A stretch of DNA of 64,000 bases from Leptotrichia wadei (GTDB lineage Bacteria > Fusobacteriota > Fusobacteriia > Fusobacteriales > Leptotrichiaceae), in the NCBI RefSeq assembly GCF_007990445.1, contig NZ_AP019841.1, forward strand, positions 124,001 to 188,000, given 5' to 3'. The notes under the pieces are model-generated. The model had not been told where the DNA came from and ran no database searches. It saw nothing but the letters and a program-made list of their open reading frames with translations. Positions 63,965 to 64,000 of this stretch are shown one piece after another. A program made the position numbers and the translations under genes. Position 1 is the stretch's first letter. Every line of letters begins with the position of its first letter.

Positions 63965-64000
63965 TTGATGTATGCTCAAACCTTTTTAAAATTAAATAAA

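Overview
The window is very AT-rich, has long runs of Gram-negative envelope genes and reads best as a chromosomal segment of a Leptotrichia-like member of the Fusobacteriota. The gene mix supports this: a Na+-pumping oxaloacetate decarboxylase fed by PEP carboxykinase, a secreted MsrAB/CcdA/TlpA system with its own two-component regulator, a TolC-RND efflux operon, KdsC, SpoVG in an apparent non-sporeformer, and a FakA-FakB fusion. The genus is inferred from recalled protein families; no database search was run.

Layout. 1-2024: minus-strand cysK start (cut by the window edge) and an M3 oligopeptidase. 2247-3200: a lone tyrosine recombinase. 3348-29497: a surface polysaccharide locus of about 26 kb, all on the plus strand. 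It has an initiating sugar-phosphate transferase, RmlA, a GDP-6-deoxyhexose route (ManC, Gmd, Rmd), an ABC exporter (Wzm/Wzt with a C-terminal domain), several GT4 and GT2 glycosyltransferases, an acetyltransferase and a nucleotide-sugar epimerase. It also carries most of the GDP-D-glycero-alpha-D-manno-heptose route (HddA, GmhA, HddC) and a three-gene module (UbiA-type prenyl-phosphate phosphoribosyltransferase, HAD phosphatase, PRPP synthetase) that predicts a polyprenyl-phosphate-pentose donor. An AAA-ATPase/PD-(D/E)XK gene and a decayed GtrA gene sit between its two halves.

29546-33981 (minus): biotin ligase, FakA-FakB fusion, a near-palindromic intergenic element of about 390 bp, and kdsC. 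34232-41152 (plus): a predicted structured RNA ending in a terminator, then pckA, oadA, a small unknown gene, oadG, biotin carrier, oadB and a second biotin ligase, a nearly complete oxaloacetate/Na+ energy module. 41199-46813: a phosphonate-type binding lipoprotein, an RqcP-like S4 protein, SpoVG, a YwaF-like membrane protein, a secreted esterase, RadC and a short PSP1 protein. 46828-47720: a small IS256-like inverted-repeat element, three tRNA genes (Val, Asp, Phe), a dispersed repeat and a possible tnpB 3' relic. 47802-54676: TetR, TolC, adaptor, RND pump and a small PII-like protein. 54853-61188: upp, hairpin repeats, two tandem tiny lipoproteins behind a 16-T tract, and the minus-strand MsrAB-CcdA-TlpA-response regulator-sensor kinase operon.

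61496-63756: two FtsZ-like genes in tandem whose GTP-binding signatures are degenerate; the first is preceded by a short coupled leader ORF. A broken VOC/glyoxalase gene closes the window. The best candidates for something undescribed are the degenerate FtsZ pair, the pentose-donor module inside the heptose/deoxyhexose locus, the structured RNA ahead of pckA, and the palindromic intergenic elements.
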